Positions 43,905 to 52,578 of a stretch of DNA of 64,000 nucleotides are shown one piece after another; positions within the stretch are counted from its first letter, which is position 1, and the number at the start of each line of letters is the position of its first letter. Source of the DNA: Bacteroidales bacterium UBA4070 (GTDB lineage Bacteria; Bacteroidota; Bacteroidia; Bacteroidales; VadinHA17); the NCBI GenBank assembly GCA_002383485.1, contig DFYY01000025.1:1-64000 (forward strand), given 5' to 3'. The position numbers were made by a program, and so were the translations under genes. The notes beneath the pieces were generated by a model that was not told where the DNA came from, ran no database searches, and saw only the letters and a program-made list of their open reading frames with translations.

Positions 43905-45413
43905 TTACCTGCTCTCTGCAATCAGCTTCTCACCCTTGGCGATGGCATCCTCAATTGTACCTACGAGCATGAAGGCTGCTTCAGGATACTGATCAACGGC
44001 GCCGTCAATAATCATGTTGAAGCCCCTGATAGTGTCTTCTATAGACACCAGCTTCCCCGGGATGTTGGTGAACTGCTCTGCCACGTGGAAGGGCTGTGAG
44101 AGGAACCTCTGCACCCTGCGCGCGCGGTGAACAACAAGCTTGTCCTCCTCCGAAAGTTCATCCATACCCAGGATGGCAATGATATCCTGCAATTCATTGT
44201 ATCTCTGCAGTAACTCCTTGACTCTCTGCGCACAGCGATAGTGTTCCTCGCCCACGATCTCGGGTGAAAGGATCCTCGAGGTGGAGTCGAGCGGGTCAAC
44301 GGCCGGGTAGATCCCCAGCTCCGATATCTTGCGGCTCAGCACCGTGGTGGCGTCAAGGTGAGCAAAGGTGGTTGCGGGCGCCGGGTCGGTAAGGTCATCG
44401 GCTGGAACGTAGACGGCCTGCACCGATGTGATTGACCCGTGACGCGTGGAGGTGATCCTCTCCTGCATCACACCCATCTCAGAGGCAAGTGTGGGCTGAT
44501 AACCCACGGCTGACGGCATTCGCCCGAGAAGAGCTGATACCTCTGAACCGGCCTGGGTGAAACGGAAGACGTTATCCATAAAGAAAAGAATATCCCTTCC
44601 CGTTCCTTCACCTTCACCGTCGCGGAAATATTCAGCAACGGAGAGTCCTGAGAGAGCCACGCGTGCACGTGCGCCGGGAGGCTCATTCATCTGGCCGAAC
44701 ACCAGTGCCAGTTTGGAATCCCGGAGGCTGTCATGGTCAACAAGATCAAGGTTCCATCCCCCTTTTTCCATATCCTCCATGAATGCCTTGCCGTAGGAGA
44801 TCACATTGGCTTCAAGCATCTCACGCAGGAGGTCATTGCCTTCCCTGGTACGCTCTCCGACACCTGCGAATACTGAAAGTCCGGAATATGCTTTTGCAAT
44901 GTTGTTTATAAGCTCGAGGATGACAACGGTCTTGCCCACTCCTGCTCCGCCAAAGAGGCCGATCTTTCCGCCCTTTGAGTATGGCTCTATGAGGTCAATC
45001 ACCTTGATTCCCGTATACAGCACCTCTTTCTCGGTTGAGAGATCCTCATACTTCGGCGGTTTGCGGTGAATAGGGTAACCTCCTGTCTTGTCGAGGGGCC
45101 CGATACCGTCGATTGGCATCCCGGTCACATTCATCAGTCGTCCCCTGATCTGGTCACCCACGGGCATAACAATCGGCAGGCCGGTCGCAACCACCTCCAT
45201 GCCGCGCTGCAGACCGTCTGTGGAATCCATTGCGATTGCCCTTACGGTCTTCTCACCAATATGCTGCTGACACTCAACCACAAGCACCGATCCGTCCTGA
45301 CGCGTTATCTCAAGCGCGTCAAGAATGTTTGGCATATCAGTGCCGGCGATATCAAAGGTAACGTCCACCACAGGTCCGATGACCTGACTTATCACTCCTG
45401 TTTTCTTTGCCAT
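43905..45413 (-). CDS. atpD: ATP synthase F1 beta subunit
   Basis: The 502-residue catalytic subunit of F1. The P loop is GGAGVGKTVV, the Walker B region ends in FMDNVFRFTQAGSEVSALLGRMPSAVGYQPTLASEMG in pieces, the catalytic glutamate lies in GVGERTREGNDL, and DPATTFAHLDATTVLSR and the SxPFxVAEQFT segment (SQPFHVAEQFT) follow. The gene is separated from atpG by a polyprenyl synthetase gene. An imperfect -7 box (GATATTTG on the minus strand at 45455-45462) lies upstream, so atpD and atpC may also have their own promoter. Confidence 0.97.
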   Translation of the reverse strand: MAKKTGVISQVIGPVVDVTFDIAGTDMPNILDALEITRQDGSVLVVECQQHIGEKTVRAIAMDSTDGLQRGMEVVATGLPIVMPVGDQIRGRLMNVTGMPIDGIGPLDKTGGYPIHRKPPKYEDLSTEKEVLYTGIKVIDLIEPYSKGGKIGLFGGAGVGKTVVILELINNIAKAYSGLSVFAGVGERTREGNDLLREMLEANVISYGKAFMEDMEKGGWNLDLVDHDSLRDSKLALVFGQMNEPPGARARVALSGLSVAEYFRDGEGEGTGRDILFFMDNVFRFTQAGSEVSALLGRMPSAVGYQPTLASEMGVMQERITSTRHGSITSVQAVYVPADDLTDPAPATTFAHLDATTVLSRKISELGIYPAVDPLDSTSRILSPEIVGEEHYRCAQRVKELLQRYNELQDIIAILGMDELSEEDKLVVHRARRVQRFLSQPFHVAEQFTNIPGKLVSIEDTIRGFNMIIDGAVDQYPEAAFMLVGTIEDAIAKGEKLIAESR

Positions 45414-45494
45414 CTCTCTGACTTAAAATCTGTTCAATAATTCCTGGTAATATTCAAATATCATGTCTGCCGCCCGCTTCCACGGGGCTGGCGT

Positions 45495-46469
45495 TTATTT
45501 CACCCTTCCGATCAAATTCACTGCAAGCTGCTTTAGCTCATTCTTCCGTTCACCATTCACAGACACCTGGTCAAGCGCCTGGAAGGCTCTGTTAAAATAG
45601 TCATACGCCAGATTCTCAGCCTGCAGCCTTATATCCAGCTCGTCATAAATCTCCTTCACAGCCCTCACCTTTTCAGCCGGGTCATTGTTACCGTCACCCA
45701 GGAGCTTCCTGAGACGGCTCAGCTTATTTCCCCCTGCCAGTTCAAGCGCTTTTACCAGGAGGTAGGTTTTCTTGTTCGCCACTATATCACTCCCGGTCTT
45801 TTTGCCGAACATTTTTGTATCGCCGTAAGTATCAAGGACATCGTCCTGAATCTGGAATGCTATCCCGAGGCAGCGTCCAAACTCATAGAGCAGATCCTGG
45901 TCCTTATCCGAAGCTTCTCCAATAATGGCTCCCATCTTCAGTGAGGCTGCCACCAGCACGGCTGTCTTCAACTCTATCATCCGAAGGTACTCGGTTTCGG
46001 AAACCACCCCTTTTTTCCCGAAGTCGAGATCGAGCTGCTGACCTGTACAAACCTCTATCGCTGTGCGATTGAAGAGCTTAAGAGCCTTTGGAAGTGCCTT
46101 TTCAGGAGCCTGACCTATGCATTCCACAGCCACGAAAGCCATTACATCTCCCGAGAGGATCGCCTGGTCATTACCCCATTTGGAGTGTACTGTGGGAGAG
46201 CCGCGCCTCATCTCGGCCTTGTCAATGATATCGTCGTGAATAAGAGTGAAGTTATGAAACACCTCTATGCCTACCGCCGGCATCACTGCCTCGTCAATCT
46301 TATCCTTGAAGATGTTGCATGCCAGGAGACACATTACCGGCCTGAGCCTTTTTCCCCCGATAGACATTATGTATCTCACGGGTGCAAAGAGCTTCTCTGC
46401 TTCCGGTGTGCCGCCCAGGCTTGCAGTAGCCTTGTCTGTAAGCTCTCTCAGGTAATCGCTGGTGAACAT
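45495..46469 (-). CDS. trans-polyprenyl diphosphate synthase
   Basis: A 324-residue prenyltransferase that extends farnesyl or geranyl diphosphate with isopentenyl diphosphate to make the side chain of a quinone. The first aspartate-rich motif is LIHDDIIDKAEMRRG and the second is FQIQDDVLDTYGD; the GKRLRP segment is near residue 35. Small residues before the first motif (FHNFT) suggest a long product, so octaprenyl-type is likely, but length cannot be fixed by eye. It lies between atpG and atpD, 13 bp after atpG, which is unusual and links quinone synthesis to the ATP synthase transcript. Confidence 0.92.
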   Translation of the reverse strand: MFTSDYLRELTDKATASLGGTPEAEKLFAPVRYIMSIGGKRLRPVMCLLACNIFKDKIDEAVMPAVGIEVFHNFTLIHDDIIDKAEMRRGSPTVHSKWGNDQAILSGDVMAFVAVECIGQAPEKALPKALKLFNRTAIEVCTGQQLDLDFGKKGVVSETEYLRMIELKTAVLVAASLKMGAIIGEASDKDQDLLYEFGRCLGIAFQIQDDVLDTYGDTKMFGKKTGSDIVANKKTYLLVKALELAGGNKLSRLRKLLGDGNNDPAEKVRAVKEIYDELDIRLQAENLAYDYFNRAFQALDQVSVNGERKNELKQLAVNLIGRVK

Positions 46470-46482
46470 CTTCGTTAATTCG

Positions 46483-47370
46483 TTATCCCTTTAGCGCTTC
46501 TGCTCCGCTGACCACTTCCAGCAGCTGGTTGGTGATGGAAGCCTGGCGCGCCTTGTTGTACTGCAGGGTAAGATCCCTGATAAGATCCGTGGCATTGTCA
46601 GTTGCCTGGTGCATAGCTGTCATACGAGCCCCGTGCTCAGCGGCAAAGGAGTCAAGCAGTGCCCTGTAAATCTGAATGCGCAGTGTCATCGGAAGCAGTT
46701 CCGAAACAATGCTTACCTGGTCAGGTTCATAGATGTAATCTGCAGGTGCTGCCTTCTCACTGCCGGTCCCGGTCATATTTACAGGAAGATAAATCTCACT
46801 CGTAAGTTTCTGAACCGCAGCATTTTTGAACTGGTTATAGATAATCTCCACAATATCATATTCCTTCGAGATATAGAGCTGCATCAGCTTGTCAGCCAGT
46901 GCCGACACCCTGTCAAAGGTGAGGCCGTGATAGAGATCACTGTGATCTTCCACCAGGTTGCACTTAAGCTTTCTCAGTGCATCATGTGCCTTCTTTCCTA
47001 CGGTCATCACAGCCAGGTCGCCCTTGCGGAACTGCTCATGGTATTTCTCTGACATGATGCGTTTTGTCTCCCTGATCACGTTGGCGTTAAATGCCCCGCA
47101 AAGCCCTTTACTGGAGGTTATGACCACCAGCAGCACCTTCCCGTTGCCTTTCGTTCTGGCAGCAAAGACATTTTCGACCTCGGTGTCACGGAGTGCTGCG
47201 ATAAGGCCTGACTGTATCTCGTTAAGCTTATCGGCATAAGGCCTTAGCTGAACGATGGCGTCCTGCGCCTTGCGGAGCTTGGCGGCAGCCACCATTTTCA
47301 TCGCCGAGGTAATCTGGCGGGTAGATTTGACCGAGCTGAGCCTGACCCTTATAGCCTTTAGGTTTGCCAT
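46483..47370 (-). CDS. atpG: ATP synthase F1 gamma subunit
   Basis: A 295-residue central shaft subunit. The opening is MANLKAIRVRLSSVKSTRQITSAMKMVAAAKLRKAQ in pieces, with KVLLVVITSSKGLCGAFNANV in the middle and a C-terminal helix with NKARQASITNQLLEVVSGAEAL. Both coiled-coil termini are complete. It lies 22 bp after atpA. Confidence 0.96.
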   Translation of the reverse strand: MANLKAIRVRLSSVKSTRQITSAMKMVAAAKLRKAQDAIVQLRPYADKLNEIQSGLIAALRDTEVENVFAARTKGNGKVLLVVITSSKGLCGAFNANVIRETKRIMSEKYHEQFRKGDLAVMTVGKKAHDALRKLKCNLVEDHSDLYHGLTFDRVSALADKLMQLYISKEYDIVEIIYNQFKNAAVQKLTSEIYLPVNMTGTGSEKAAPADYIYEPDQVSIVSELLPMTLRIQIYRALLDSFAAEHGARMTAMHQATDNATDLIRDLTLQYNKARQASITNQLLEVVSGAEALKG

Positions 47371-47392
47371 TTTCGCTTCTTATACTTAAATG

Positions 47393-48979
47393 CTAGCGCG
47401 ACGAGTACCGGCCTGCAACATCAGCAGCCGCCCTTTCAAGCACACCCGTCACTTCGTCATTTATAACACCCTGCTTTATGGTTTCAAGCACATCAGCATG
47501 ATGGTCACGCATGAATGCAAGAAAATCATTTTCAAACAGACTGACCTTGTGCACCGGTACATTCTTCAGCAATCCCCTTGTGCCGCAGTAGATTATTGCA
47601 ACCTGTTCCTCAACCTTCATCGGTGAGAAGAGGTTCTGCTTGAGTATCTCAACGTTTTTTGAGCCCTTGTCAAGCACCGCAAGTGTAGCAGGATCCAGAT
47701 CTGATCCGAACTTCGAGAAGGCCTCCAGTTCACGGTACTGTGCCTGGTCAACCTTCAGCGTTCCGGCCACCTTTTTCATCGATTTGATCTGAGCGTTACC
47801 ACCAACCCTGGATACAGAGATACCCACGTTGATTGCAGGCCTGATACCTGCGTTGAAGAGGCTCGATTCAAGGAATATCTGGCCGTCAGTGATTGAAATG
47901 ACGTTGGTGGGTATGTATGCCGATACGTCACCAGCCTGTGTCTCGATGATTGGCAGGGCGGTAAGAGAACCGCCGCCTTTGACAAGGTGCCTTATTGAAT
48001 CGGGGATATCATTCATGCGCTGCGCAACCTCGTCCGATTCGATGATCTTGGCAGCTCTTTCGAGGAGACGTGAGTGCAGGTAAAAAACGTCACCCGGGTA
48101 TGCCTCACGGCCGGGCGGACGACGGAGCAGCAGGGAGACCTCACGGTATGATACTGCCTGCTTTGATAGGTCATCATAGATGATAAGCGCATCACGGCCG
48201 GTGTCACGGAAAAATTCACCTATTGCAGCGCCTGCAAAGGGAGCATAAAACTGTGCGGCAGCAGAATCGGCGGCAGTAGCGCTTACTATTACCGTATAAT
48301 CCATTGCGCCGTAACTCTCAAGTGTCTTTGCAATGTTTGCAACGTTCGAGCCTTTCTGTCCAATGGCCACATAGATGCAGTAAACCGGCCTGCCCCTGTC
48401 AAATTCGCTCTTCTGGTTCAGTATGGTATCGACTGCGATTGCGGTCTTGCCTGTCTGGCGGTCACCGATAATGAGCTCACGCTGGCCGCGGCCTATCGGT
48501 ATCATTGCATCTATGGCTTTCAGGCCGGTCTGCACGGGCTGCTTTACCGGCTGACGGAAGATCACCCCCGGGGCCTTTCTCTCAAACGGCATCTCATATA
48601 GCTCACCCAGGACCGGACCACGACCGTCAATAGGCTCGCCTGTGGTTGTGATGACCCTTCCCAGCAGCCCCTCACCAACCATGATGGAGGATATTCTTCC
48701 TGTGCGTCGGGCTATGTCACCTTCCCTGATCTTTTCCGAAGCGCCCAGGATAACTGCACCAACGTTGTCCTCCTCAAGGTTGAGAACAATTCCCTTGATG
48801 CCAGATTCAACGAACTCGATGAGTTCGTTTGACCCGACATTTCCAAGACCGTAGATGCGTGCAATGCCGTCACCGACCTGAAGTACCGTTCCTACCTCCT
48901 CAATGTCAATAGCCGTCTTTACTCCTTCAAGCTGCTGTCTTAAAATCTGTGATACCTCTGAAGGTTTGATATTCGTCAT
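47393..48979 (-). CDS. atpA: ATP synthase F1 alpha subunit
   Basis: A 528-residue non-catalytic nucleotide-binding subunit. The P loop is GDRQTGKTAIAVDT, and the arginine finger falls in GISVSRVGGNAQIKSMK. The N-terminal MTNIKPSEVSQILRQQLEGV and the AYPGDVFYLHSRLLERAAK segment are typical. Compared with E. coli alpha the loops are slightly longer. It lies 17 bp after atpH. Confidence 0.97.
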   Translation of the reverse strand: MTNIKPSEVSQILRQQLEGVKTAIDIEEVGTVLQVGDGIARIYGLGNVGSNELIEFVESGIKGIVLNLEEDNVGAVILGASEKIREGDIARRTGRISSIMVGEGLLGRVITTTGEPIDGRGPVLGELYEMPFERKAPGVIFRQPVKQPVQTGLKAIDAMIPIGRGQRELIIGDRQTGKTAIAVDTILNQKSEFDRGRPVYCIYVAIGQKGSNVANIAKTLESYGAMDYTVIVSATAADSAAAQFYAPFAGAAIGEFFRDTGRDALIIYDDLSKQAVSYREVSLLLRRPPGREAYPGDVFYLHSRLLERAAKIIESDEVAQRMNDIPDSIRHLVKGGGSLTALPIIETQAGDVSAYIPTNVISITDGQIFLESSLFNAGIRPAINVGISVSRVGGNAQIKSMKKVAGTLKVDQAQYRELEAFSKFGSDLDPATLAVLDKGSKNVEILKQNLFSPMKVEEQVAIIYCGTRGLLKNVPVHKVSLFENDFLAFMRDHHADVLETIKQGVINDEVTGVLERAAADVAGRYSSR

Positions 48980-48996
48980 ATTTCTGAATCTATAAA

Positions 48997-49548
48997 CTAC
49001 TTTTCGGCATAACCTGCCAGTGAAAACTCTTTTCTGAATTTGTTGAGCCTGTTCCTCACGCTGGCATCAATATAGGAATCGTCAACCCTGAGGATGAAGC
49101 CGCCGATGACCGACTTGTCTGTCTGTTCCTTGAATTCGATTGTTCCTGCTTCCCGGCCTGCAATAAGAGCTGCCATCTTCTTCTTCAACTCCCCGCTGAC
49201 AGGCACTGCCGTGGTCAGCGTTACCTGGCGTATACCCCTGTACCTTCGCGTGAGGTCTGTAAAGTTCCTGGCCGCTGCAGCGAGGTAATCACCACGTCCG
49301 TTGCCGAACATCAGGTCAATGAAGTTAACGGACAGCTTCTCTGCCTCATCGCCCGCAAGTGCAACAATGATATCCCTTCTCTTCTGAACGGGTATAACAG
49401 GGTTGCTGATTACCACCTTCACCTCATCCATTGCGCACAGGAGACTGATGTTCTTCATGTCCCTGTAAACACCCTCCACAACATTACCCTCAAGGGCAAG
49501 GTCGAAGAGCGCCTTTGCATATCTGACAGCTATCCTGGCTGAATTCAT
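48997..49548 (-). CDS. atpH: ATP synthase F1 delta subunit
   Basis: A 183-residue stalk subunit that links the alpha subunits to b. It starts with MNSARIAVRYAKALFDLALE and has the conserved C-terminal segment VIGGFILRVDDSYIDASVRNRLNKF. The overall helix pattern fits delta/OSCP. It lies 4 bp after atpF. Confidence 0.92.
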   Translation of the reverse strand: MNSARIAVRYAKALFDLALEGNVVEGVYRDMKNISLLCAMDEVKVVISNPVIPVQKRRDIIVALAGDEAEKLSVNFIDLMFGNGRGDYLAAAARNFTDLTRRYRGIRQVTLTTAVPVSGELKKKMAALIAGREAGTIEFKEQTDKSVIGGFILRVDDSYIDASVRNRLNKFRKEFSLAGYAEK

Positions 49549-49552
49549 GAGG

Positions 49553-50065
49553 TCAGTTCCTGTTAGCTTCGATCTCGTTAATGTATCTCTCTATCAGCTT
49601 CTGCTGCTCGGCATCGCTTTTCAGCGTCTCCCCGACGACCTTTGAAGCCACCTCAATAGCCAGCTTGGCCACCTCGCGCTTCACCTCTGCAATAGCTGAC
49701 ACCTTCTCGCGTTCGATAAGCTCTTTTGCCCGGCGAACGAGTGCATCGGACTCAGACTGGCTTTTCTCCTTGGCGTCAGCCATCATCCTGTCATAGGCTG
49801 CACGGGCATCACGAAGGATCTTATCACGCTCCTCGCGGGCTTTGCGGAGTATGATCTCGTTGTCAGCCTGCAGCACCTTCATCTCCTCCCTGGCCTTCTC
49901 GGCAGAGTCAAGGGCGTTGTGAATCATGTCCTCACGCGCCTTGACAGCATTCATAATAGGACCCCATGCAAACTTCCAGAGCAGGAAGAGCAGGATGAAA
50001 AAAATCAGTGTTGTCCAAAATACGGTTCCAATTGCAGGACTGGCAAGACTGCTTTGTAGTAACAT
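49553..50065 (-). CDS. atpF: ATP synthase Fo b subunit
   Basis: A 170-residue peripheral stalk subunit with one N-terminal membrane helix (FWTTLIFFILLFLLWKFAWGPIM) and a long charged coiled coil (EKAREEMKVLQADNEIILRKAREERDKILRDA and onward). It is a single b, without a second b' gene. A strong hairpin lies between this gene and atpE. Confidence 0.93.
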   Translation of the reverse strand: MLLQSSLASPAIGTVFWTTLIFFILLFLLWKFAWGPIMNAVKAREDMIHNALDSAEKAREEMKVLQADNEIILRKAREERDKILRDARAAYDRMMADAKEKSQSESDALVRRAKELIEREKVSAIAEVKREVAKLAIEVASKVVGETLKSDAEQQKLIERYINEIEANRN

Positions 50066-50093
50066 AATATGCTGTTTTTAGAAATTCATTGGT

Positions 50094-50122
50094 AAAGCCT
50101 GCAACCAACCGTTGCAGGCTTT
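50094..50122. promoter_or_regulatory. strong hairpin between atpE and atpF
   Basis: A 12-bp perfect stem (aaagcctgcaac/gttgcaggcttt) with a 5-base loop lies between the atpE stop and the atpF start. In the minus-strand transcript it is followed only by a short TTT, so it could be a partial terminator or an RNA 3'-end protector. Read on the plus strand it has a five-T tail and would work as a terminator. Confidence 0.75.
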
Positions 50123-50128
50123 TTCATT

Positions 50129-50350
50129 TTAGCCCTGGATCATTGCAACAACGATTGCGAAGAGGGCTGCCCCTTCGATAAGCGCTGCGGAAATGATCAT
50201 GGCAAGCTGAATCTTTGAGTAGGCCTCAGGCTGGCGTGCAATTGCGTCCATGGCCGAACCGCCGATGCGGCCGATACCGATTCCCGCACCGATAACTGCA
50301 AGCCCTGCGCCTACTGCTGCTAATGACATTACTGCTTGTGCTTCTTCCAT
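50129..50350 (-). CDS. atpE: ATP synthase Fo c subunit
   Basis: A 73-residue hairpin of two membrane helices that forms the rotor ring. The ion-binding carboxylate is Glu59 in ALIEGAALF and the first helix has GAGIGIGRIGGSAMDAI with a polar loop ARQPEAY. Residues typical of sodium-specific rings (a helix-1 glutamine and a serine/threonine next to the glutamate) are not seen, so protons are the likely coupling ion. Confidence 0.95.
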   Translation of the reverse strand: MEEAQAVMSLAAVGAGLAVIGAGIGIGRIGGSAMDAIARQPEAYSKIQLAMIISAALIEGAALFAIVVAMIQG

Positions 50351-50388
50351 AATATTAAGTTTAAAATAACAAATTGATATATTGACTG

Positions 50389-51465
50389 TTAATGATGTTC
50401 CGGTTCTGCTGTGGCCATCCCGATAAAGAGGGCTGACAGCAACGTGAATACGTATGCCTGCAGGAAGGCTACCAGCAGCTCGATGCAGTCCATGAAGAGC
50501 ACGAAGAAGATGGAAACCGGGGCTACAAGCACCGACTTAAAAATGAATATCAGCGTCACAAGACTAAGTACGATGATATGACCGGCCGTGATATTCGCAA
50601 AGAGACGGATCATGAGCGCGAAGGGTTTTGAAAACAGCCCGATGATCTCAATGGGTATCATTATGGGCAGCAGCCAGAAAGGCACACCGGGTGCGGCAAA
50701 CACATGCCTCCAGTGATTTTTGTTGGCGCTGAACTGGGTGATCAGAAAGGTTAAAAGAGCCAGCACGAAAGTCACATTGACGTTGCCTGTGACATTGGCT
50801 CCGAATGGAAATATGGGAACCAGACCCAACAGGTTGTTGATCAGTATAAAGAAGAAAACCGTCAGCAGGTATGGCATGAACTTCCCGTACTTGTGCTCCC
50901 CGATGTTGGGAATGGCAACATCATCCCTGATAAAGAGGATGACGGGCTCAAGCACCCCCTGGAGCCCCTTCGGTGCACTGATGCCTGTCTTCCTGTATGA
51001 CCTGGCAAGAGCAAGCATTAACCAGAGAAGAATGACGGAGGCCACAATCATCCCGAAAATGGCTTTCGTAATTGAAAAATCAAGCGGAGGCTTCGAGCCG
51101 TCATGCTGACCGTGTTCATCAACCTTCACGATCTTTCCCGCATACTTACCTTCATGCGCAACGGTAAAATTCTTGTAACTGTGTCCGTGTGCTATCTTCC
51201 GGGAAGAAAAGAGATGAAAGCCGGACTCCCTGTCATAAATGATCACCGGCAGATAAACGGCAACATCGGTGCCGTCCTTCTTCGTCAGGATGTGCCACTC
51301 GTGCGAGTCGGCCACATGCTCCATAATGAAAGGTGCGGCATCAAATTCCTTCTCCGTTTTTTCTGATTTCACCTCATCTTCACTGATGACAGCAGAGACG
51401 TCCTGCATCGATGCCGCAAGTAAAGCAAATACCAGAATCAGAAAATATAAATACCTGTTTTTCAA
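50389..51465 (-). CDS. atpB: ATP synthase Fo a subunit with N-terminal extension
   Basis: A 358-residue membrane subunit, longer than the usual 250-270. It begins with a signal peptide (MKNRYLYFLILVFALLAASMQDVSA) and a histidine-rich periplasmic extension of about 110 residues before the first standard helix, a layout seen in many Bacteroidota. The essential arginine is in FALMIRLFANITAGHIIVLS, and the C-terminal helix has ELLVAFLQAYVFTLLSALFIG. It supplies the proton half-channels next to the c ring. Confidence 0.93.
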   Translation of the reverse strand: MKNRYLYFLILVFALLAASMQDVSAVISEDEVKSEKTEKEFDAAPFIMEHVADSHEWHILTKKDGTDVAVYLPVIIYDRESGFHLFSSRKIAHGHSYKNFTVAHEGKYAGKIVKVDEHGQHDGSKPPLDFSITKAIFGMIVASVILLWLMLALARSYRKTGISAPKGLQGVLEPVILFIRDDVAIPNIGEHKYGKFMPYLLTVFFFILINNLLGLVPIFPFGANVTGNVNVTFVLALLTFLITQFSANKNHWRHVFAAPGVPFWLLPIMIPIEIIGLFSKPFALMIRLFANITAGHIIVLSLVTLIFIFKSVLVAPVSIFFVLFMDCIELLVAFLQAYVFTLLSALFIGMATAEPEHH

Positions 51466-51476
51466 GATGAATTTCT

Positions 51477-51869
51477 TTAATCTGACTTCTTTTTCAGGAT
51501 ACCTGTAAATGTAAGAATTACATAAAAAGTGAATGCCAAATATAGGATAAAAAACAATATTAATGAACCGGTTGAGTCGTTTTTGAAGACCAGCAGGAAT
51601 AGCAGTGCAAGCACAAAAGAGAGGAGCATCTTCACTCCCAGCGCAATTAGTGTCATAAAAACACTTTTTTTGTTGTCTGAGAAGAACCCGTTAAAAAAAA
51701 TTAAAAGCGAGATGAAGGCTGCCAGGGCGAATCCGGTTGTAAGCAAAACGGCCGGGATCGTGTTTAACAGGCCGGGGTAGATTATGCCCAGTGCAATTAT
51801 CAGGACGACAAGAACCAGGGAGAGTACCGCCAGGCGGATGTAGTATCTGATTGCCCGGGAATGGAACAT
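51477..51869 (-). CDS. AtpI-like four-helix membrane protein
   Basis: A 130-residue protein with four membrane helices between atpZ and atpB, starting MFHSRAIRYYIRLAVLSLVL. Its position and length match the small membrane protein found before atpB in Bacteroidota ATP synthase clusters; it may help c-ring assembly or magnesium supply as AtpI does, but sequence identity with AtpI is not obvious to me. The lysine-rich C terminus ends in ILKKKSD. Confidence 0.65.
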   Translation of the reverse strand: MFHSRAIRYYIRLAVLSLVLVVLIIALGIIYPGLLNTIPAVLLTTGFALAAFISLLIFFNGFFSDNKKSVFMTLIALGVKMLLSFVLALLFLLVFKNDSTGSLILFFILYLAFTFYVILTFTGILKKKSD

Positions 51870-51870
51870 A

Positions 51871-52122
51871 TTACTTGTTTCTGATGGCCTCCTTTATGAC
51901 GAGCCACATTGCAGCTGCCACACCCAACAGAGAGAGTATTATGGTGAATACCAGTTCTGTGCCGATCCATTTATCAAGCTTTACGCCGCCGAGTGAAGTT
52001 ATGACGATTATTACCACCATCTGGATGGCGATGGTGCTGTACCTGGAATAGGCATCGAGGCCGCTGCCGCCTTTACTTTCCTTCTTCTTTGGGTCTGGCT
52101 GCTGCTGTTCCACCGTTCTCAC
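51871..52122 (-). CDS. atpZ: AtpZ/AtpI-family protein
   Basis: An 83-residue protein with two membrane helices and a charged N-terminal region. The segment LDAYSRYSTIAIQMVVIIVITSLGGVKLDKWIG is typical of AtpZ, which works with AtpI in magnesium or calcium supply to the ATP synthase (family knowledge). The start at 52122 overlaps the end of the bactofilin gene by 50 bp; no internal methionine is available to shorten it. It ends 2 bp before the AtpI-like start. Confidence 0.82.
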   Translation of the reverse strand: MRTVEQQQPDPKKKESKGGSGLDAYSRYSTIAIQMVVIIVITSLGGVKLDKWIGTELVFTIILSLLGVAAAMWLVIKEAIRNK

Positions 52123-52465
52123 CCTCCTTCATGACGCAGTTGCCTGTAAAGACTGCTCCCGGTTCGATGGAGAGCTTATTTGTAGTGATTGTTCCGTTGA
52201 TCTTTGATGAGGATTTCAGGTTGAGGAGCTGAGACACCGTTATCTTGCCGTCAACAAGTCCGGAAACCTCTGAATTCTTGCATTCCACTTCTCCCTTTAC
52301 CCTGCCGGTGGGGCCGATAACTACCTTCCCCTTGCTATTCATGTTTCCGTTCAGAATGCCGTCAATACGGATATCGCCCGTTGATTTGATATCACCTGTG
52401 ATTTCGGTGCCCTGACTGATCAGGTTTACCGCTGTGCCGTTGTCTGTCTCAATGATTTTTGCCAT
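52073..52465 (-). CDS. bactofilin-type cytoskeletal protein
   Basis: A 130-residue polymer-forming protein with a right-handed beta-helix core. The DUF583 pattern is clear: ISQGTEITGDIKSTGDIRIDGILNGNMNSKGKVVIGPTGRVKGEVEC in pieces, with glycine-valine turns every six residues, and an unstructured Lys/Glu-rich tail. Bactofilins act as scaffolds for envelope or appendage assembly. It is the first gene of the ATP synthase cluster and its 3' end overlaps atpZ by 50 bp. Confidence 0.9.
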   Translation of the reverse strand: MAKIIETDNGTAVNLISQGTEITGDIKSTGDIRIDGILNGNMNSKGKVVIGPTGRVKGEVECKNSEVSGLVDGKITVSQLLNLKSSSKINGTITTNKLSIEPGAVFTGNCVMKEGENGGTAAARPKEEGK

Positions 52466-52508
52466 TGTAATTATGCTTTATCCCGTTTCCCTGAATAGTT
52501 CTAACACG

Positions 52509-52516
52509 CAAATATA
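52509..52516 (-). promoter_or_regulatory. -7 box for the bactofilin/ATP synthase operon
   Basis: TATATTTG on the minus strand, 44 bp before the bactofilin ATG, matches TAnnTTTG. No clear -33 TTTG is seen 19-21 bp upstream. Confidence 0.6.
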
Positions 52517-52540
52517 AAAACTTATTGTGCCGGTAACGGA

Positions 52541-52567
52541 AAAAAAGAGAGCGGTTGTTCCGCTCCC
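52541..52567 (-). terminator. terminator of the yceD-rpmF-plsX-fabH operon
   Basis: On the minus strand GGGAGCGG and CCGCTCTC form an 8-bp stem with one mismatch and a 5-base loop, followed by a seven-T run, 12 bp after the fabH stop. Confidence 0.8.
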
Positions 52568-52578
52568 TTTGTTTTCTT

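Noticed and set aside
50129..50350. Sodium-coupled ATP synthase
   Set aside because: The c subunit lacks the helix-1 glutamine and the serine/threonine next to the essential glutamate.
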